A DNA stretch of 64,000 nt from Halobaculum litoreum (lineage in GTDB: Archaea > Halobacteriota > Halobacteria > Halobacteriales > Haloferacaceae). This document shows, one piece after another, positions 8,322 to 17,170 of the stretch; the stretch's first letter is position 1; each line of letters starts with the position of its first letter. The notes below the pieces were generated by a model. It was not told where the DNA came from. It was given only the letters and a program-made list of their open reading frames with translations, and searched no databases. The stretch covers positions 1,922,001 through 1,986,000 of the forward strand of contig NZ_CP126156.1 in the NCBI RefSeq assembly GCF_030127125.1. Reading direction: 5' to 3'. A program made the position numbers and the translations under genes.

Positions 8322-9464
8322 GTGACCGAGGTGTACCGTCGCGCGGCCGCCTACTCGGCGGGCTTGCTCGCCCTGCTCGCGGGGGTCGTCACCGTGAGCG
8401 CCGGCGTCGGCCCCGTCGCGGTGCCCGCCCGGACGGTGCTGGCGGTCGTCGCGAACGCCGTCGTCGTCCCCGCGGGCGTCGAGTGGGGAACGGGCGTCGC
8501 GGGCGGGGGCGGCCCGCTGACCGCGGGGCCGCCGCTGCGCGTTCGGTTCGCCCACCCGTTCGCGTTCTCGGTGTCGGAGACGCACGCGGCCATCGTGATG
8601 CGCGTGCGCCTCCCCCGGATCCTGCTGGCGGCGTTCGTCGGCGTCGGCCTCGCGGCCGCCGGCACGGTGATGCAGGGGTTCTTCCGCAACCCGATGGCGG
8701 ACCCGGGCGTCATCGGCGTCTCCTCGGGGGCGGCCGTCGGCGCCGTCTCGTGGATCGTCGCCCCCTCGGCCGTGCTCGCGTTCCTCGGTCCGCTCCGCCC
8801 CCTGCTGGCGGGCGGGGCGGGGCTGCAACTCGCCGCCTTCTGCGGCGCGCTCGTCGCCGGCTTCGGCGTCTACCTGATCGCCAGCCGCGACGGCCGGACG
8901 CCGGTGGCGACGCTGCTGCTCGCGGGCGTGGCCGTCCAGACGTTCCTCGGGGCGGTCGTCTCGTACCTGCTGCTCCACTCCGGGGAGTCGATCCGTCGGG
9001 TGACGTACTGGCTGATGGGCCACCTCAGCGGCGCGAGTTGGGGCGAGGTGGCGGTCGTCGCCGTCCTCGTGCCGGCGCTGACGCTCGCGCTGTTCGCGTA
9101 CGCCCGCGACCTCAACGTCCTGCTGCTGGGCGAGACGGATGCCCGCGCGCTCGGCGTCGAGGCCGAGCGGAGCAAACGCGCCCTGTTGGCCATCTCGTCG
9201 GTGTTGACGGGGACGGCCGTCGCCGTCTCCGGCGTCATCGGCTTCGTCGGCCTCATCGTCCCCCACGCCGTCCGCCTCGTCGTCGGCCCGGACCACCGGA
9301 TCCTCCTCCCGACGAGCGCGCTCGCGGGCGGGAGCTTCCTCGTCGTCGCCGACACCGTCGCGCGCTCGGGCGTCGCCGAACTCCCGGTCGGCATCGTCAC
9401 CGCCGCCGCCGGCGCGCCGTTCTTCCTGTACCTGCTGCGGACGCGGGAGGTGTACGACCTGTGA
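8322..9464 (+). CDS. btuC: Cobamide ABC transporter permease BtuC
   Basis: FecCD/BtuC family permease, 380 residues, forming the membrane channel of the cobamide importer. GTG at 8322 is chosen because the open frame upstream crosses the btuF promoter. Features are about ten helices, the RLPRILLAAFVGVGLAAAGTVMQGFFRNPMADPGVIGVSSGAA signature, GRTPVATLLLAGVAVQTFLGA, and the L-loop region ARALGVEAERSKRALLAISSVLTG with GFVGLIVPHAVRLVVGPDHR. The stop overlaps the btuD GTG by four bases (GTGA), so translation is probably coupled. Confidence 0.95.
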   Translation: MTEVYRRAAAYSAGLLALLAGVVTVSAGVGPVAVPARTVLAVVANAVVVPAGVEWGTGVAGGGGPLTAGPPLRVRFAHPFAFSVSETHAAIVMRVRLPRILLAAFVGVGLAAAGTVMQGFFRNPMADPGVIGVSSGAAVGAVSWIVAPSAVLAFLGPLRPLLAGGAGLQLAAFCGALVAGFGVYLIASRDGRTPVATLLLAGVAVQTFLGAVVSYLLLHSGESIRRVTYWLMGHLSGASWGEVAVVAVLVPALTLALFAYARDLNVLLLGETDARALGVEAERSKRALLAISSVLTGTAVAVSGVIGFVGLIVPHAVRLVVGPDHRILLPTSALAGGSFLVVADTVARSGVAELPVGIVTAAAGAPFFLYLLRTREVYDL

Positions 9465-10341
9465 GCCGCGACCGCGACGGGTCCGCCGCGGCCGACGGCG
9501 GCGACGAAGACGGCGACGCCGCCGCCGACGACAGGGACGGGTCCCCGTTGATCGCCGTCCGGGACCTCGTCGTCGACCGGGGCGGCGAGCGCGTCCTCAA
9601 CGGCGTCTCCCTGACGGTCGGGCGCGGCGAGCTCGTCGGCCTCGTCGGCCCGAACGGCGCGGGGAAGACGACGCTCGTCGCGGCGGTCAACGGGACGCTC
9701 GCCCCCGACGACGGCACCGTCGAACTCGACGGGCGCGACCGCGCCGGCCTCTCCCAGCGGGAGGTCGCCCGCCTCGTCGCGACGGTGCCACAGGAGACGA
9801 ACACGGCGTTCGAGTTCCCCGTCGAGACGGTCGTCGAGATGGGCCGCACCGCGTACGTCTCGCGGTTCGGGACGACGACGGCGGCCGACCGCGCGGCCGT
9901 CGAGCGGGCGATGGAGCGGGCGGACGTCGCCGCGTTCGCCGACCGCCCGGTGACGACGCTGTCGGGCGGGGAGCGCCAGCGCGTCCTGTTCGCGCGGGCG
10001 CTGGCCGCCGAGACGCCCGCGCTCCTGCTCGACGAGCCGACCGCCAACCTCGACATCAACCACCAGCCGGGACGCTCGACCTCGTGCGCGGCGTCGTCGA
10101 CGACGGGAAGGCCGCGCTGGCGGCCATCCACGACCTCAACCTCGCCGCGCGCGTGTGCGACCGGCTGGTGCTCCTCGCCGGCGGCCGGGTGCGCGCCGCC
10201 GGGACGCCGCGGGAGGTGCTGGCCGCCGACGCGCTCGACGCCGCCTTCGGCGTCGAGACGGCCGTCGAGGACGACCCCACGGTGGGGTCGCCGATGGTGA
10301 CGGCGCTGCGCGACGGCGACCCGCGGCCGCGCTCGGAGTGA
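9461..10341 (+). pseudogene. btuD: Cobamide ABC transporter ATP-binding protein BtuD, one frameshift
   Basis: ATPase of the cobamide importer. A Gly/Asp-rich N-terminal extension of about 30 residues is followed by Walker A (GPNGAGKTT), the Q-loop (PQETNTAFEFP), signature LSGGERQRVLFARAL and Walker B (LLLDEPTANLDINHQ). After NHQ, near 10066, the frame breaks. Reading one base earlier gives LDLVRGVVDDGKAALAAIHDLNLAARVCDRLVLL, containing the H-loop and a normal C-terminus that stops at 10341. One base is therefore missing. All functional motifs survive across the two frames, which favours a sequencing error over decay. Confidence 0.9.
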
Positions 10342-10389
10342 CGCGCGCCGGGCCGGACCGAGGCGGTCCCGCCGACCCGGCCCGCCCGT

Positions 10390-10407
10390 GGACAATCGGA
10401 TTTGTCC
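10390..10407. promoter_or_regulatory. 18-base dyad upstream of the cob operon
   Basis: GGACAA-tcggat-TTGTCC is a perfect inverted repeat with 6-base arms and a 6-base centre, in the btuD-cobT gap and upstream of the putative TATA at 10418-10429. A candidate operator for a regulator of cobamide salvage. Confidence 0.4.
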
Positions 10408-10417
10408 TAACGCATCC

Positions 10418-10429
10418 ACAATTGTTATG
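10418..10429 (+). promoter_or_regulatory. Putative TATA element of cob operon with ACAATTGT palindrome
   Basis: ACAATTGTTATG is an AT-rich island in a GC-rich gap. A TATA here would place transcription start near 10450, just at the short upstream ORF at 10454. ACAATTGT is itself an 8-base palindrome. Confidence 0.4.
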
Positions 10430-10453
10430 CTCGGCCGGCGGGGGTGTAGGCGC

Positions 10454-10492
10454 ATGCAACGGGCCCAGCCGCCGGCGGTGACCGGACCGTGA
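10454..10492 (+). CDS. Short upstream ORF (12 residues) ending on the cobT start
   Basis: ATG-initiated reading frame coding MQRAQPPAVTGP. Its TGA overlaps the cobT GTG as GTGA. With the TATA at 10418-10429 a leaderless transcript would begin close to this ATG, so it could couple translation into cobT. It could instead be an N-terminal extension of cobT separated by another missing base, given the many -1 breaks nearby. Coding status is uncertain. Confidence 0.3.
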   Translation: MQRAQPPAVTGP

Positions 10493-11559
10493 GACTCGTC
10501 GTCGTCGCCGGGTCGACCGCGACCGCGCGGATCGACGGGATCAGCGCCGCCGGGGCCGCCCCGGACCTGCTCCCGCACACGCCGGGCGCGGATCTCGACG
10601 TGGTGGTGCACGGCGAGCCGACGCTCGCGCCGGTCGTCCCCGTCAGCCCGACGGGCTGTCCCACCCCGCCGTCGTGACGCGCGCGGCCCGCGAGCTGTTG
10701 GGGGTCGACGTGCTCGCCGTCGACGCCGGCGTCGGCGGCACCACCGGCGCGCCGACGGTCGACGTGGGCGCCGGGCCGGGGAACGACGTGCGCGAGGCCG
10801 TCGCCGTCCCGCGCGCCGAGGAGACGTTCGCCGCCGCCCGCGAACTCGGGGCGGCGCTCCCCGACGACCGGCTCGTCGTCGGCGAGACGATCCCGGGGGT
10901 ACGACGACCGCCCTCGGCGTGTTGACCGCGCTCGGGGAGTCGCCGACCGTCTCCTCGTCGCTGCCGGCGAACCCGCTGGAGTTGAAGCGGCGGGTCGTCG
11001 CCGAGGGGCTGGACGCCAGCGGCCTCGCCCCGGGCGACGCGGCCGGCGACCCGCACCGGGCGGTCGCGGCCGTCGGCGACCCGGTGCTCGCCGCGGTCGC
11101 GGGGCTGACCGTCGGCGCCGTCGGGAGCGGCACCGCGGTGACCCTCGCGGGCGGGACGCAGTTGGCCGCCGCCGCGGCGCTCGTCCGCCACGCGGGCGTC
11201 CACGACCCCCTGACGCTCGCGACCACCTCGTTCGTCGCCGACGACGACACCGCGGGTGTCGCCGCGCTCGCCGCCGACCTCGGCTCGCGTTCCGCGCGAC
11301 CGACCCGGGGTTCGACCGCCTCGACCACCCGGCGGCCGACGCCTACGTCGCCGGCGAGGCGAAGGAGGGCGTCGGGATGGGCGGCGCGCTCGCGCTCGTC
11401 GACGACGCCGACGTCGGGATGGCCGCCCTGCGCGAGCGGGTCGTGACGGTGTACGACCGCCTGCTCGCCGACGAGGACGCTCCGGACACCGACACCGAGA
11501 CCGTGGATGGGGCCGGACCCGAACCCGGAGGAGCCGACCGCGCGGGGGCCGACCGATGA
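10489..11559 (+). pseudogene. cobT: CobT-type nicotinate mononucleotide phosphoribosyltransferase (TIGR00303-like), three frameshifts
   Basis: Archaeal CobT family enzyme that would make alpha-ribotides for the lower ligand of cobamides. The four frame pieces join into one protein of about 357 residues: [22 protein letters not shown]; then [27 protein letters not shown]; then [13 protein letters not shown] with [22 protein letters not shown] and [23 protein letters not shown]; then [36 protein letters not shown]. Breaks are near 10655, 10897 (a GGGGG run before acgacgacc, where PGGTTTA is expected) and 11284. Each equals one lost base. A start upstream of GTG 10489 is possible. The family call is from memory of the conserved segments. 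Confidence 0.8.
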
Positions 11560-11654
11560 AGGGGGTCGTCCTCGGCGGCACCGCCTCCGGTGTCGGCGAG
11601 ACCGTCGTCGGCGACGCCCGCTTCGCCTTCGGCGGGTTCGTGGAGGGGATCTGA
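11556..11654 (+). pseudogene. 32-residue ORF resembling the N-terminus of cobyrinate a,c-diamide synthase (CbiA/CobB)
   Basis: ATG overlaps the cobT stop (ATGA). The first 14 residues, MKGVVLGGTASGVG, match the P-loop start expected for CbiA (usually followed by Lys-Thr). Here the next residues are ETVV, so the P-loop Lys is Glu. The rest (GDARFAFGGFVEGI) does not continue the domain, and the ORF stops after 32 residues. Best read as a deletion remnant of a de novo corrin-ring gene that a salvage-only organism does not need; a real small protein is not excluded. Confidence 0.35.
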
Positions 11655-11655
11655 G

Positions 11656-12360
11656 ATGGCGGGCGCCGACGGACACCCGGGCGGGGCGGCCGCGAGCGAC
11701 GGCGGCGCCGGCGACCGCGGCGTCGCCGCGGTCTCGTTCGACCTGTTCGGCACGCTCGTCGGCGTCGACCGCCCCGACGACCCGGCCGCGGCCGTCGCGG
11801 CGGCGCTCGCCGAGCGCGGGGTCGCCGTCCCGGACGACTGGGCCGCCGCGTACGCCGAGCCGCAGTTCGAGTACGCGCCCGGCGTCGAGCGGCCGCTCCA
11901 CCACCACGTCGCCGCGGCGCTCGCGAGCCGCGCCGACCGCCCCGCCCGCGCGTTCGTCGACGACGCCGTCGCCGCCGTCCGCGCGGCGTTCGACCGGCCG
12001 GTCCGGACCCGCCCGGGCGCCGTCGCCGCGGTCGCCGCGCTCGCCGAGCGGGGGCCCGTCGGCGTCTGCTCGAACTGCAGCGTCCCGGGACTCGTCGCGC
12101 GCAGCCTCGACCGCTCGGCGCTGGACCGCGCGGCGTTCGACGCCGTCACGACGAGCGTCGGCTGCGGGCGCCGCAAGCCCGCCCGCGGCGCGTTCGCGGA
12201 CGTCGCCGCGGGGCTCGGGGTGCCGGTCGACCGGCTGGTGCACGTCGGCGACGACCCCGCGACCGACGGCGGGGTCGAGCGCTACGGCGGTCGCTTCGTC
12301 GCCGTCGACGACGTCCCGCTGGCCGACCTTCCCGCCCACGCGGAGGCGCGATGGGGCTGA
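11656..12360 (+). CDS. HAD family hydrolase in the cobamide operon
   Basis: A 234-residue haloacid-dehalogenase superfamily protein, probably a phosphatase. Motif I is FDLFGTLVG (nucleophile Asp in DLFGT), motif II CSNCSV, motif III Lys in GCGRRKPARGAF, and motif IV VGDDPATD. ATG 11656 is used; an in-frame start at 11590 is possible but would run through the small ORF before it. The stop overlaps cbiB by 10 bases, so it is embedded in the salvage operon. No CobC or CobZ homologue is seen in the window, so it could supply the alpha-ribazole-phosphate phosphatase step (inference only). Confidence 0.85.
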   Translation: MAGADGHPGGAAASDGGAGDRGVAAVSFDLFGTLVGVDRPDDPAAAVAAALAERGVAVPDDWAAAYAEPQFEYAPGVERPLHHHVAAALASRADRPARAFVDDAVAAVRAAFDRPVRTRPGAVAAVAALAERGPVGVCSNCSVPGLVARSLDRSALDRAAFDAVTTSVGCGRRKPARGAFADVAAGLGVPVDRLVHVGDDPATDGGVERYGGRFVAVDDVPLADLPAHAEARWG

Positions 12361-13279
12361 CCGCGCTCGCGGCGGTCGCCGTGGCGGCCGCGCTCGACGC
12401 GACCGTCGAGGAGTTCCCCGGCCGGGTCCACCCGGTCGCGCTGTTCGGCCGCGTCGTCGCCCGCGCCGACCGGGAGTGGGCGCGCCCGCGGGCCGCCGGC
12501 GTCGCGGTCGCGGTCGCGCTCCCGCTCGCCGCCGGGGCCGTCGGCTGGGCGACGGTCGCCGCCGTCCCGCGCGTCGTCGCGGCCGGCGGCGTCCCCGTCG
12601 ACGCGTCGGTGCTCGTCGCGGCCGTCGCGGGGCTCGCGCTGTTCGCGACGACGAGCCTGCGGATGCTCGTGGGGGCCGCCCGCGACGTGGTCGCCCACAG
12701 CGAGGCGGACCCCGCGGCCGCGCGGACGGCGGCGCTCGCGCTCGTCGGCCGCGACACGGCGTCGCTGTCGCCGGCCGAACTCCGCAGCGCCGCCGTCGAG
12801 AGCGCCGCCGAGAACCTCGCCGACGGCCTCGTGGCCCCCTGCTGGCGTTCGCCGTCGGCGCGCAGGCGTCGGTCGCCGTCGGCGTCGCCGCCGCTTGCTG
12901 GGTGAAGGGCGTCAACACGCTCGACTCGATGCTCGGCTATCCGGGGAAGCCCCACGGCACAGCGAGCGCGCGCCTCGACGACGCCGTGATGTGGCTCCCC
13001 GCGCGCGTGTCGGCGGTCGCACTCGCCGTCGCCGGGCGCTCGCCCGCCGCGCTCGCGACGGCTCGCCGGTGGGCGCGGCTGCCGTCCTCGCCCAACTCCG
13101 GGTGGCCGATGGCGACGACCGCCGCGGTGGTTGGCAGTCGCCTCGCCAAGCGGGGCCACTACGACCTCAACCCCGACGCGCCGCTCCCGTCGGTCGAGCG
13201 CGCCCGGGCCGGCGTGCGGACCGTCGCCGTCGCCGGGTGGCTGTCGTTCTGCTGTGCGGGGGTGGTGGCGTGGCTGTGA
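12351..13279 (+). pseudogene. cbiB: Adenosylcobinamide-phosphate synthase CbiB, one frameshift
   Basis: Membrane enzyme that attaches aminopropanol phosphate to adenosylcobyric acid. Start MGLTALAAVAVAAALDATVEEFPGRVHPVALFGR is the CbiB signature (HPV). The frame breaks in the CCCCC run near 12838 after AAENLADGLVAP. One base earlier it continues LLAFAVGAQASVAVGVAAACWVKGVNTLDSMLGYPGKPHG, which holds the conserved NTLDSMxGY motif, to a stop at 13279. One C is missing. The joined protein is about 309 residues, normal for the family. It overlaps HAD upstream and cobS downstream. Confidence 0.92.
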
Positions 13280-14073
13280 GGGCGCTGGCGGCGGTTCGCG
13301 GCGCCGTGGGGTTCCTCTCTCGGATCCCGGTCGGCAACACGGAGGCGGGCTGGGAGGCGTTCCGCCGCACGCCGGCGGCGATGCCGGCCGCCGGCTACCT
13401 CGTCGGCGCGCTCGTCGCGCTCCCGGTGGCGGCGGTCGCCGTCGCCGCCGGCCGCGGCGTCGCCGTTCCGCCCGAGACGGCCGCGGTGGCGGTCGTCGCG
13501 TGGCTGTACGCGGTCACCGGGATCACCCACCTCGACGGCGTGGCCGACCTGGGCGACGCGGCGGTCGTCCACGGCGACGCCGACCGGCGCCGCGAGGTGC
13601 TGGCGGACAGCGCCCTCGGCGTCGGCGGCGCGCTGGCGCTCGGGCTGGTCGTCCTCGGACACGCCGCGGCGGCCCTGCTGGTGGTCGACCTGGCGCGGCT
13701 CGCCCCCGTGCTCCCGGTCGCCGCCGTCGGCCTCGTGGTCGCCGCCGAGGTGGCCGCGAAGGCGGCGACGGCGACCGTCGTGTGTCTCGGGGACGCCGCC
13801 CACGAGGGGCTCGGCTCCGCGCTGACCGCCGAGTCCGGCCCGCGCTCGCTGCTCGGGGTCGCCGCCGTCGCCGCGCCCGTCGCGCTCCTCGGGTGGCCCG
13901 CGCTCGCGCCCGGCCTCGCCGTCCTCGGCGCCGCCGGCGCCGTCGCCGGCGCGGCGCTGTGGTGGTCGACCGCACGCCTCGGCGGCGTCAGCGGCGACGT
14001 GCTCGGCGCGACGAACGAACTGGCCCGGGTGGCCGGACTGCACGCGGGGGTGGTCGCGTGGACGCTCTCGTGA
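13276..14073 (+). CDS. cobS: Adenosylcobinamide-GDP ribazoletransferase (cobamide synthase)
   Basis: CobS, 265 residues, joins the activated lower-ligand ribotide to adenosylcobinamide-GDP in the last membrane-bound steps. The GTG start overlaps the cbiB stop. Signatures are VGFLSRIPVG at the N-terminus, ITHLDGVADLGDA (Asp-rich metal-binding segment), and a C-terminal LGGVSGDVLGATNELARVAGL. Six or seven helices are visible. It overlaps cobY by 16 bases. Confidence 0.95.
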   Translation: MRALAAVRGAVGFLSRIPVGNTEAGWEAFRRTPAAMPAAGYLVGALVALPVAAVAVAAGRGVAVPPETAAVAVVAWLYAVTGITHLDGVADLGDAAVVHGDADRRREVLADSALGVGGALALGLVVLGHAAAALLVVDLARLAPVLPVAAVGLVVAAEVAAKAATATVVCLGDAAHEGLGSALTAESGPRSLLGVAAVAAPVALLGWPALAPGLAVLGAAGAVAGAALWWSTARLGGVSGDVLGATNELARVAGLHAGVVAWTLS

Positions 14074-14627
14074 TGTGCGGCGGGCGCGGCACCCGCCTCG
14101 GCGGCGACGTCGAGAAGCCGCTCGTGCCGGTCGCCGGCACGCCGATGGTGGAGCGGGTCGTCCGCGCGCTCGCCGAGAGCCGGGTCGACGACGTCCACGC
14201 GGTGGTCTCCCCGCACACGCCGGCGACCCGCGAGCGCCTCCGCGAGCGCGACGGCGTCGCCGTAATCGACGCGCCCGGCGACGGCTACGTGGCGGACCTC
14301 GGCCACGCGCTGGCGCGGGTCGAGCGCCCCGTCGTCACCGTCGCGAGCGACCTCCCGCTGCTCGCGGGCGACTGCGTCGACCGCGTCCTCGACCGGTTCG
14401 CGGGGGCGTCGCTGGCGGCGTACGTCTCCGTCGACCGGAAGCGACGGCTGGGCGTCAGCGTCGACGCGACGGCGACCGTCGACGGCCGCGCGGTCGCGCC
14501 GACGGGGCTGAACGTCGTCGCCGACGCCGCCGACGAGCCTATCGTCTGCGCGGACGACCGGCTGGCCGTGAACGTGAACCGACCGCGCGACCACCGGGTC
14601 GCCGCGGCGCTGGCGGGGGCGCCGTGA
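14058..14627 (+). CDS. cobY: GTP:adenosylcobinamide-phosphate guanylyltransferase CobY
   Basis: CobY, 189 residues, the archaeal non-orthologous replacement of bacterial CobU. It makes adenosylcobinamide-GDP. GTG start, then MDALVMCGGRGTRLGGDVEKPLVPVAG, the nucleotidyltransferase signature with the CGGxGTRL loop and EKP Lys. The core VVTVASDLPLLAGDCVD holds the metal-binding Asp, and the C-terminus has TGLNVV. Coupled to cobS and cobD by overlaps. Confidence 0.95.
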   Translation: MDALVMCGGRGTRLGGDVEKPLVPVAGTPMVERVVRALAESRVDDVHAVVSPHTPATRERLRERDGVAVIDAPGDGYVADLGHALARVERPVVTVASDLPLLAGDCVDRVLDRFAGASLAAYVSVDRKRRLGVSVDATATVDGRAVAPTGLNVVADAADEPIVCADDRLAVNVNRPRDHRVAAALAGAP

Positions 14628-15635
14628 ACCTCGACGCCGCGCGCGACGAGCCGCGTACGCCCCACGGGAGCAGCGACGACCCCGACGTGCTGGACTTCAG
14701 CGCGAACTGCAACCCGCTGATCCCCGACGGCGTCGGGCGGGTGTACCGCGAGGCGTTCGACGCCGCGCGGACGTACCCCGCGGAGCCCCGGCCGACTACC
14801 GCCGGGCGGCCGCCGACTACGTCGGCTGCGAGCCGGCCGACGTGGTGCCGACGCCGGGCGGGCTGGCGGCGATCCGACTGACCGTCGCGCTGGCGGTCGA
14901 CCCCGGCGACACGGTCGCGGTGCCGGCGCCGAGCTTCGGCGAGTACGCCCGCGAGGTGCGCCTGCAGGGCGGCGAGCCGGTGTTCGTCCCCCACGACGCG
15001 GTGGTCGACGTCGACCCCGCGGCCCACGCGCTCGTCGTCGTCTGCACCCCGAACAACCCGACCGGGACGGGGTACGACCGCACGGCGCTGGAGGCGCTGG
15101 CGGCGCGGTGTCGCGAGGCCGACACCCCGCTGCTCGCCGACGAGGCGTTCCTCGGCTTCACCGACCGTCCGTCGCTGGCGGGCGAGGAGGGGGTGGTCGT
15201 CGCGCGCTCGCTGACGAAGCTGTTCGGGCTGCCGGGGATCCGGGCGGGGTTCGCCGTCGCGACCGGCGCGTGGGGCGAGGCGCTGGCGAACGCCCGGCGG
15301 ACGTGGAACCTCGGCGCGCCCGCGCTGGCGACGGGCGCCCACTGTATGCGACGGGAGGCGTTCGTCCGCGAGACGCGCGCCCGGGTGGCGAGCGAGCGCG
15401 AGCGACTGCGGGCCGGGCTCGCCGACGCCGGCTACGGCGTGGCCCCCTCGGAGGCGCCGTTCCTCCTGCTCGACGTCGGCGAGCGCGGCGCCGACGCCGT
15501 CGTCGCCCACGCGGCCGCCCGGGGATCGCGGTGCGCGACGCGACGACGTTCCGCGGGCTGGACAGCCACGTCCGCGTCGCCGTCCGCCTGCCGGCGGAGA
15601 ACGACCGCCTGCTGGAGGTGCTGCGTGACGCCTGA
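14624..15635 (+). pseudogene. cobD: Threonine-phosphate decarboxylase-like aminotransferase (CobD/HisC family), two frameshifts
   Basis: PLP enzyme of the CobD/HisC class, expected to make aminopropanol phosphate from threonine phosphate for CbiB. Start VNLDAARDEPRTPHGSS...LDFSANCNPL. The first break is near 14792 (lost C in cggcc; RPDYRRAAADYVG continues). The middle holds CTPNNPTG, LLADEAFLGF, and the PLP Lys in ARSLTKLFGLPGIRAGF. The second break is near 15523 in a GGGG run, after which GIAVRDATTFRGLDSHVRVAVRLP completes a normal C-terminus. Joined length is about 337 residues. Neighbours make CobD far more likely than histidine biosynthesis. Confidence 0.88.
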
Positions 15636-16404
15636 CCTGCGGGTCGCCGACGGCGTGCTCGAACTCCGGCGGCCGGGGACGCGCTGGCTGTCGACGGGGT
15701 GGGCCGGCGGGTTCGCCGACGCGGCCGCCGCGTACAACGTCTCGGTGCCCGAGGGGTTCGCGCGCACCGACCTCGACGCGTACGTCGCCGAGCGCGTCGG
15801 GGGCGCCGGCTTCGAGGCGCCGCCGACGGGGCCGGCGCTGCTCACCGGCGTCGACATGCGCCACGCGCGGGCCGCGCGCGCCGGCCCGGTGACGGTCGTC
15901 GCGACCGCCGGCGTCTCCAACCCCGCGGCACTCCCCACGGGGACCGAGCGGCCGGTCGGCGTCGAGGCCGACGCGGTCGCGGACGGCGACCCGGACGTCC
16001 CGGAAGCCGTCGCCGACCCGCCCGCGCGCGACGGGACGGAGTCGGCCGGCCGCGGGACGGTGAACGTCCTCGCGTGGACCGAGCGCCGCCTCGACGACGG
16101 CGCGCTCGCGAACCTCGTCGCCGTCGCCGCCGAGGCGAAGGCGGCGACCCTGCTCGCGGCGACGGGCTTCCCCGGAACGACGAGCGACGCGGTGGTCGTC
16201 GGGAGCGCGCGCGACGGCGACCCGGCGCCGTTCTCGGGGAGCGCGACCGCGGTGGGCGGGGCGGCCCGCGCGTGCGTCCGCGACGCCGTGCGCGCGAGCC
16301 TCGACGCCCGCTACGCCGCCGGCGACCGCCCCCTGCCGGACAGCGTCGCCGACGCCGAGTACGGCGTCGTCACCGACCGCGACACCGAGGTGTTCCGCCC
16401 GTGA
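15625..16404 (+). CDS. cbiZ: Adenosylcobinamide amidohydrolase CbiZ
   Basis: CbiZ, 259 residues, cleaves adenosylcobinamide to adenosylcobyric acid so that scavenged cobinamide can re-enter the pathway through CbiB. GTG start overlapping the cobD stop. Recognisable segments are LRRPGTRWLSTGWAGGF, TGVDMRHARAAR, VVATAGVSNPA and NVLAWTERRLDDGALANLVAVAAEAKAATLL with ATGFPGTTSDAVVVG. Together with CbiP it marks an archaeal cobinamide salvage route. Confidence 0.94.
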   Translation: MTPDLRVADGVLELRRPGTRWLSTGWAGGFADAAAAYNVSVPEGFARTDLDAYVAERVGGAGFEAPPTGPALLTGVDMRHARAARAGPVTVVATAGVSNPAALPTGTERPVGVEADAVADGDPDVPEAVADPPARDGTESAGRGTVNVLAWTERRLDDGALANLVAVAAEAKAATLLAATGFPGTTSDAVVVGSARDGDPAPFSGSATAVGGAARACVRDAVRASLDARYAAGDRPLPDSVADAEYGVVTDRDTEVFRP

Positions 16405-16444
16405 GCGCGACCGAGACGGCCACCCACACCCACGAGACACGACC

Positions 16445-17170
16445 ATGACCGACGACACAGCCGACACGACCGACGGCACCGCTCCCGACGACGACGCGCC
16501 GGCCGACCGCCACGCGAACACGCCCGGCAAGGGCGTCGCTCCCGCGGCGCGCACGATCGAACCGAGCGCCCCCGACGAGTTCGGCCTCGTGCAGACGTGG
16601 TGGGGCGACGGGAAGGGGAAGACGACCGCGGCGCTGGGGATGGCGTTTCGCGCCGCCGGCCACGGCTACCGCGTCCACCTGCTCCAGTTCATGAAGGGCG
16701 GCGCCGCCAGCGTCGAGGACGTCCGCGGCGAGTACAACGCCATCGCGGCGGTGCCGGGGATCAGCTACGAGCACTCGGGCCACTACGGCTGGCACGGGAT
16801 GGCCGACGGCACCGACGAGGTCGACCACGCCGCCCGCGCGGCCGACGGCTTCGAGCGCGCCCGCGAGCTGGTCGACGGCTGGGCCGACGCCGACCTGACG
16901 GCGCCGCTGGCGCTCGACGGCGACCCCGCGGCCGGCGCCCACATGCTCGTCCTCGACGAGGTGGTGTACGCCGCCAACCGCGGGCTCGTCGACCCCGACG
17001 ACCTCGTCGCGCTCGCGGCGGCCAAGCCCGACGCGCTCGAACTCGTGCTCACGGGGGGCCACGAGGAACCCGCCTACCTCGACGAGGTGTCGGACCTGAT
17101 CACGAACGTCCGGAAGGTGAAACACCCGTTCGACGAGGGCCACCGCGCCCGCAAGGGCACCGAGTTCTGA
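16445..17170 (+). CDS. cobA: Corrinoid adenosyltransferase (CobA/BtuR/CobO family)
   Basis: A 241-residue ATP:cob(I)alamin adenosyltransferase, which adds the upper adenosyl ligand to salvaged corrinoids. An acidic N-terminal extension of about 45 residues precedes [29 protein letters not shown], with the P-loop GDGKGKTT at about 54-61. Family landmarks are LLQFMKGG, the Walker-B-like [15 protein letters not shown] and [33 protein letters not shown]. It starts 40 bases after cbiZ and its stop overlaps the cbiP start (TGATG). Confidence 0.95.
   Translation: MTDDTADTTDGTAPDDDAPADRHANTPGKGVAPAARTIEPSAPDEFGLVQTWWGDGKGKTTAALGMAFRAAGHGYRVHLLQFMKGGAASVEDVRGEYNAIAAVPGISYEHSGHYGWHGMADGTDEVDHAARAADGFERARELVDGWADADLTAPLALDGDPAAGAHMLVLDEVVYAANRGLVDPDDLVALAAAKPDALELVLTGGHEEPAYLDEVSDLITNVRKVKHPFDEGHRARKGTEF

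Noticed and set aside
10342-10488. Cobalamin riboswitch upstream of the cob operon
   Set aside because: No B12-box-like sequence or conserved paired core was seen, and B12 riboswitches are not expected in haloarchaea. A protein operator fits the dyad better.
14624-15635. Histidinol-phosphate aminotransferase (hisC)
   Set aside because: Fold is shared, but the gene overlaps cobY and cbiZ in a cobamide operon and no his gene is nearby.
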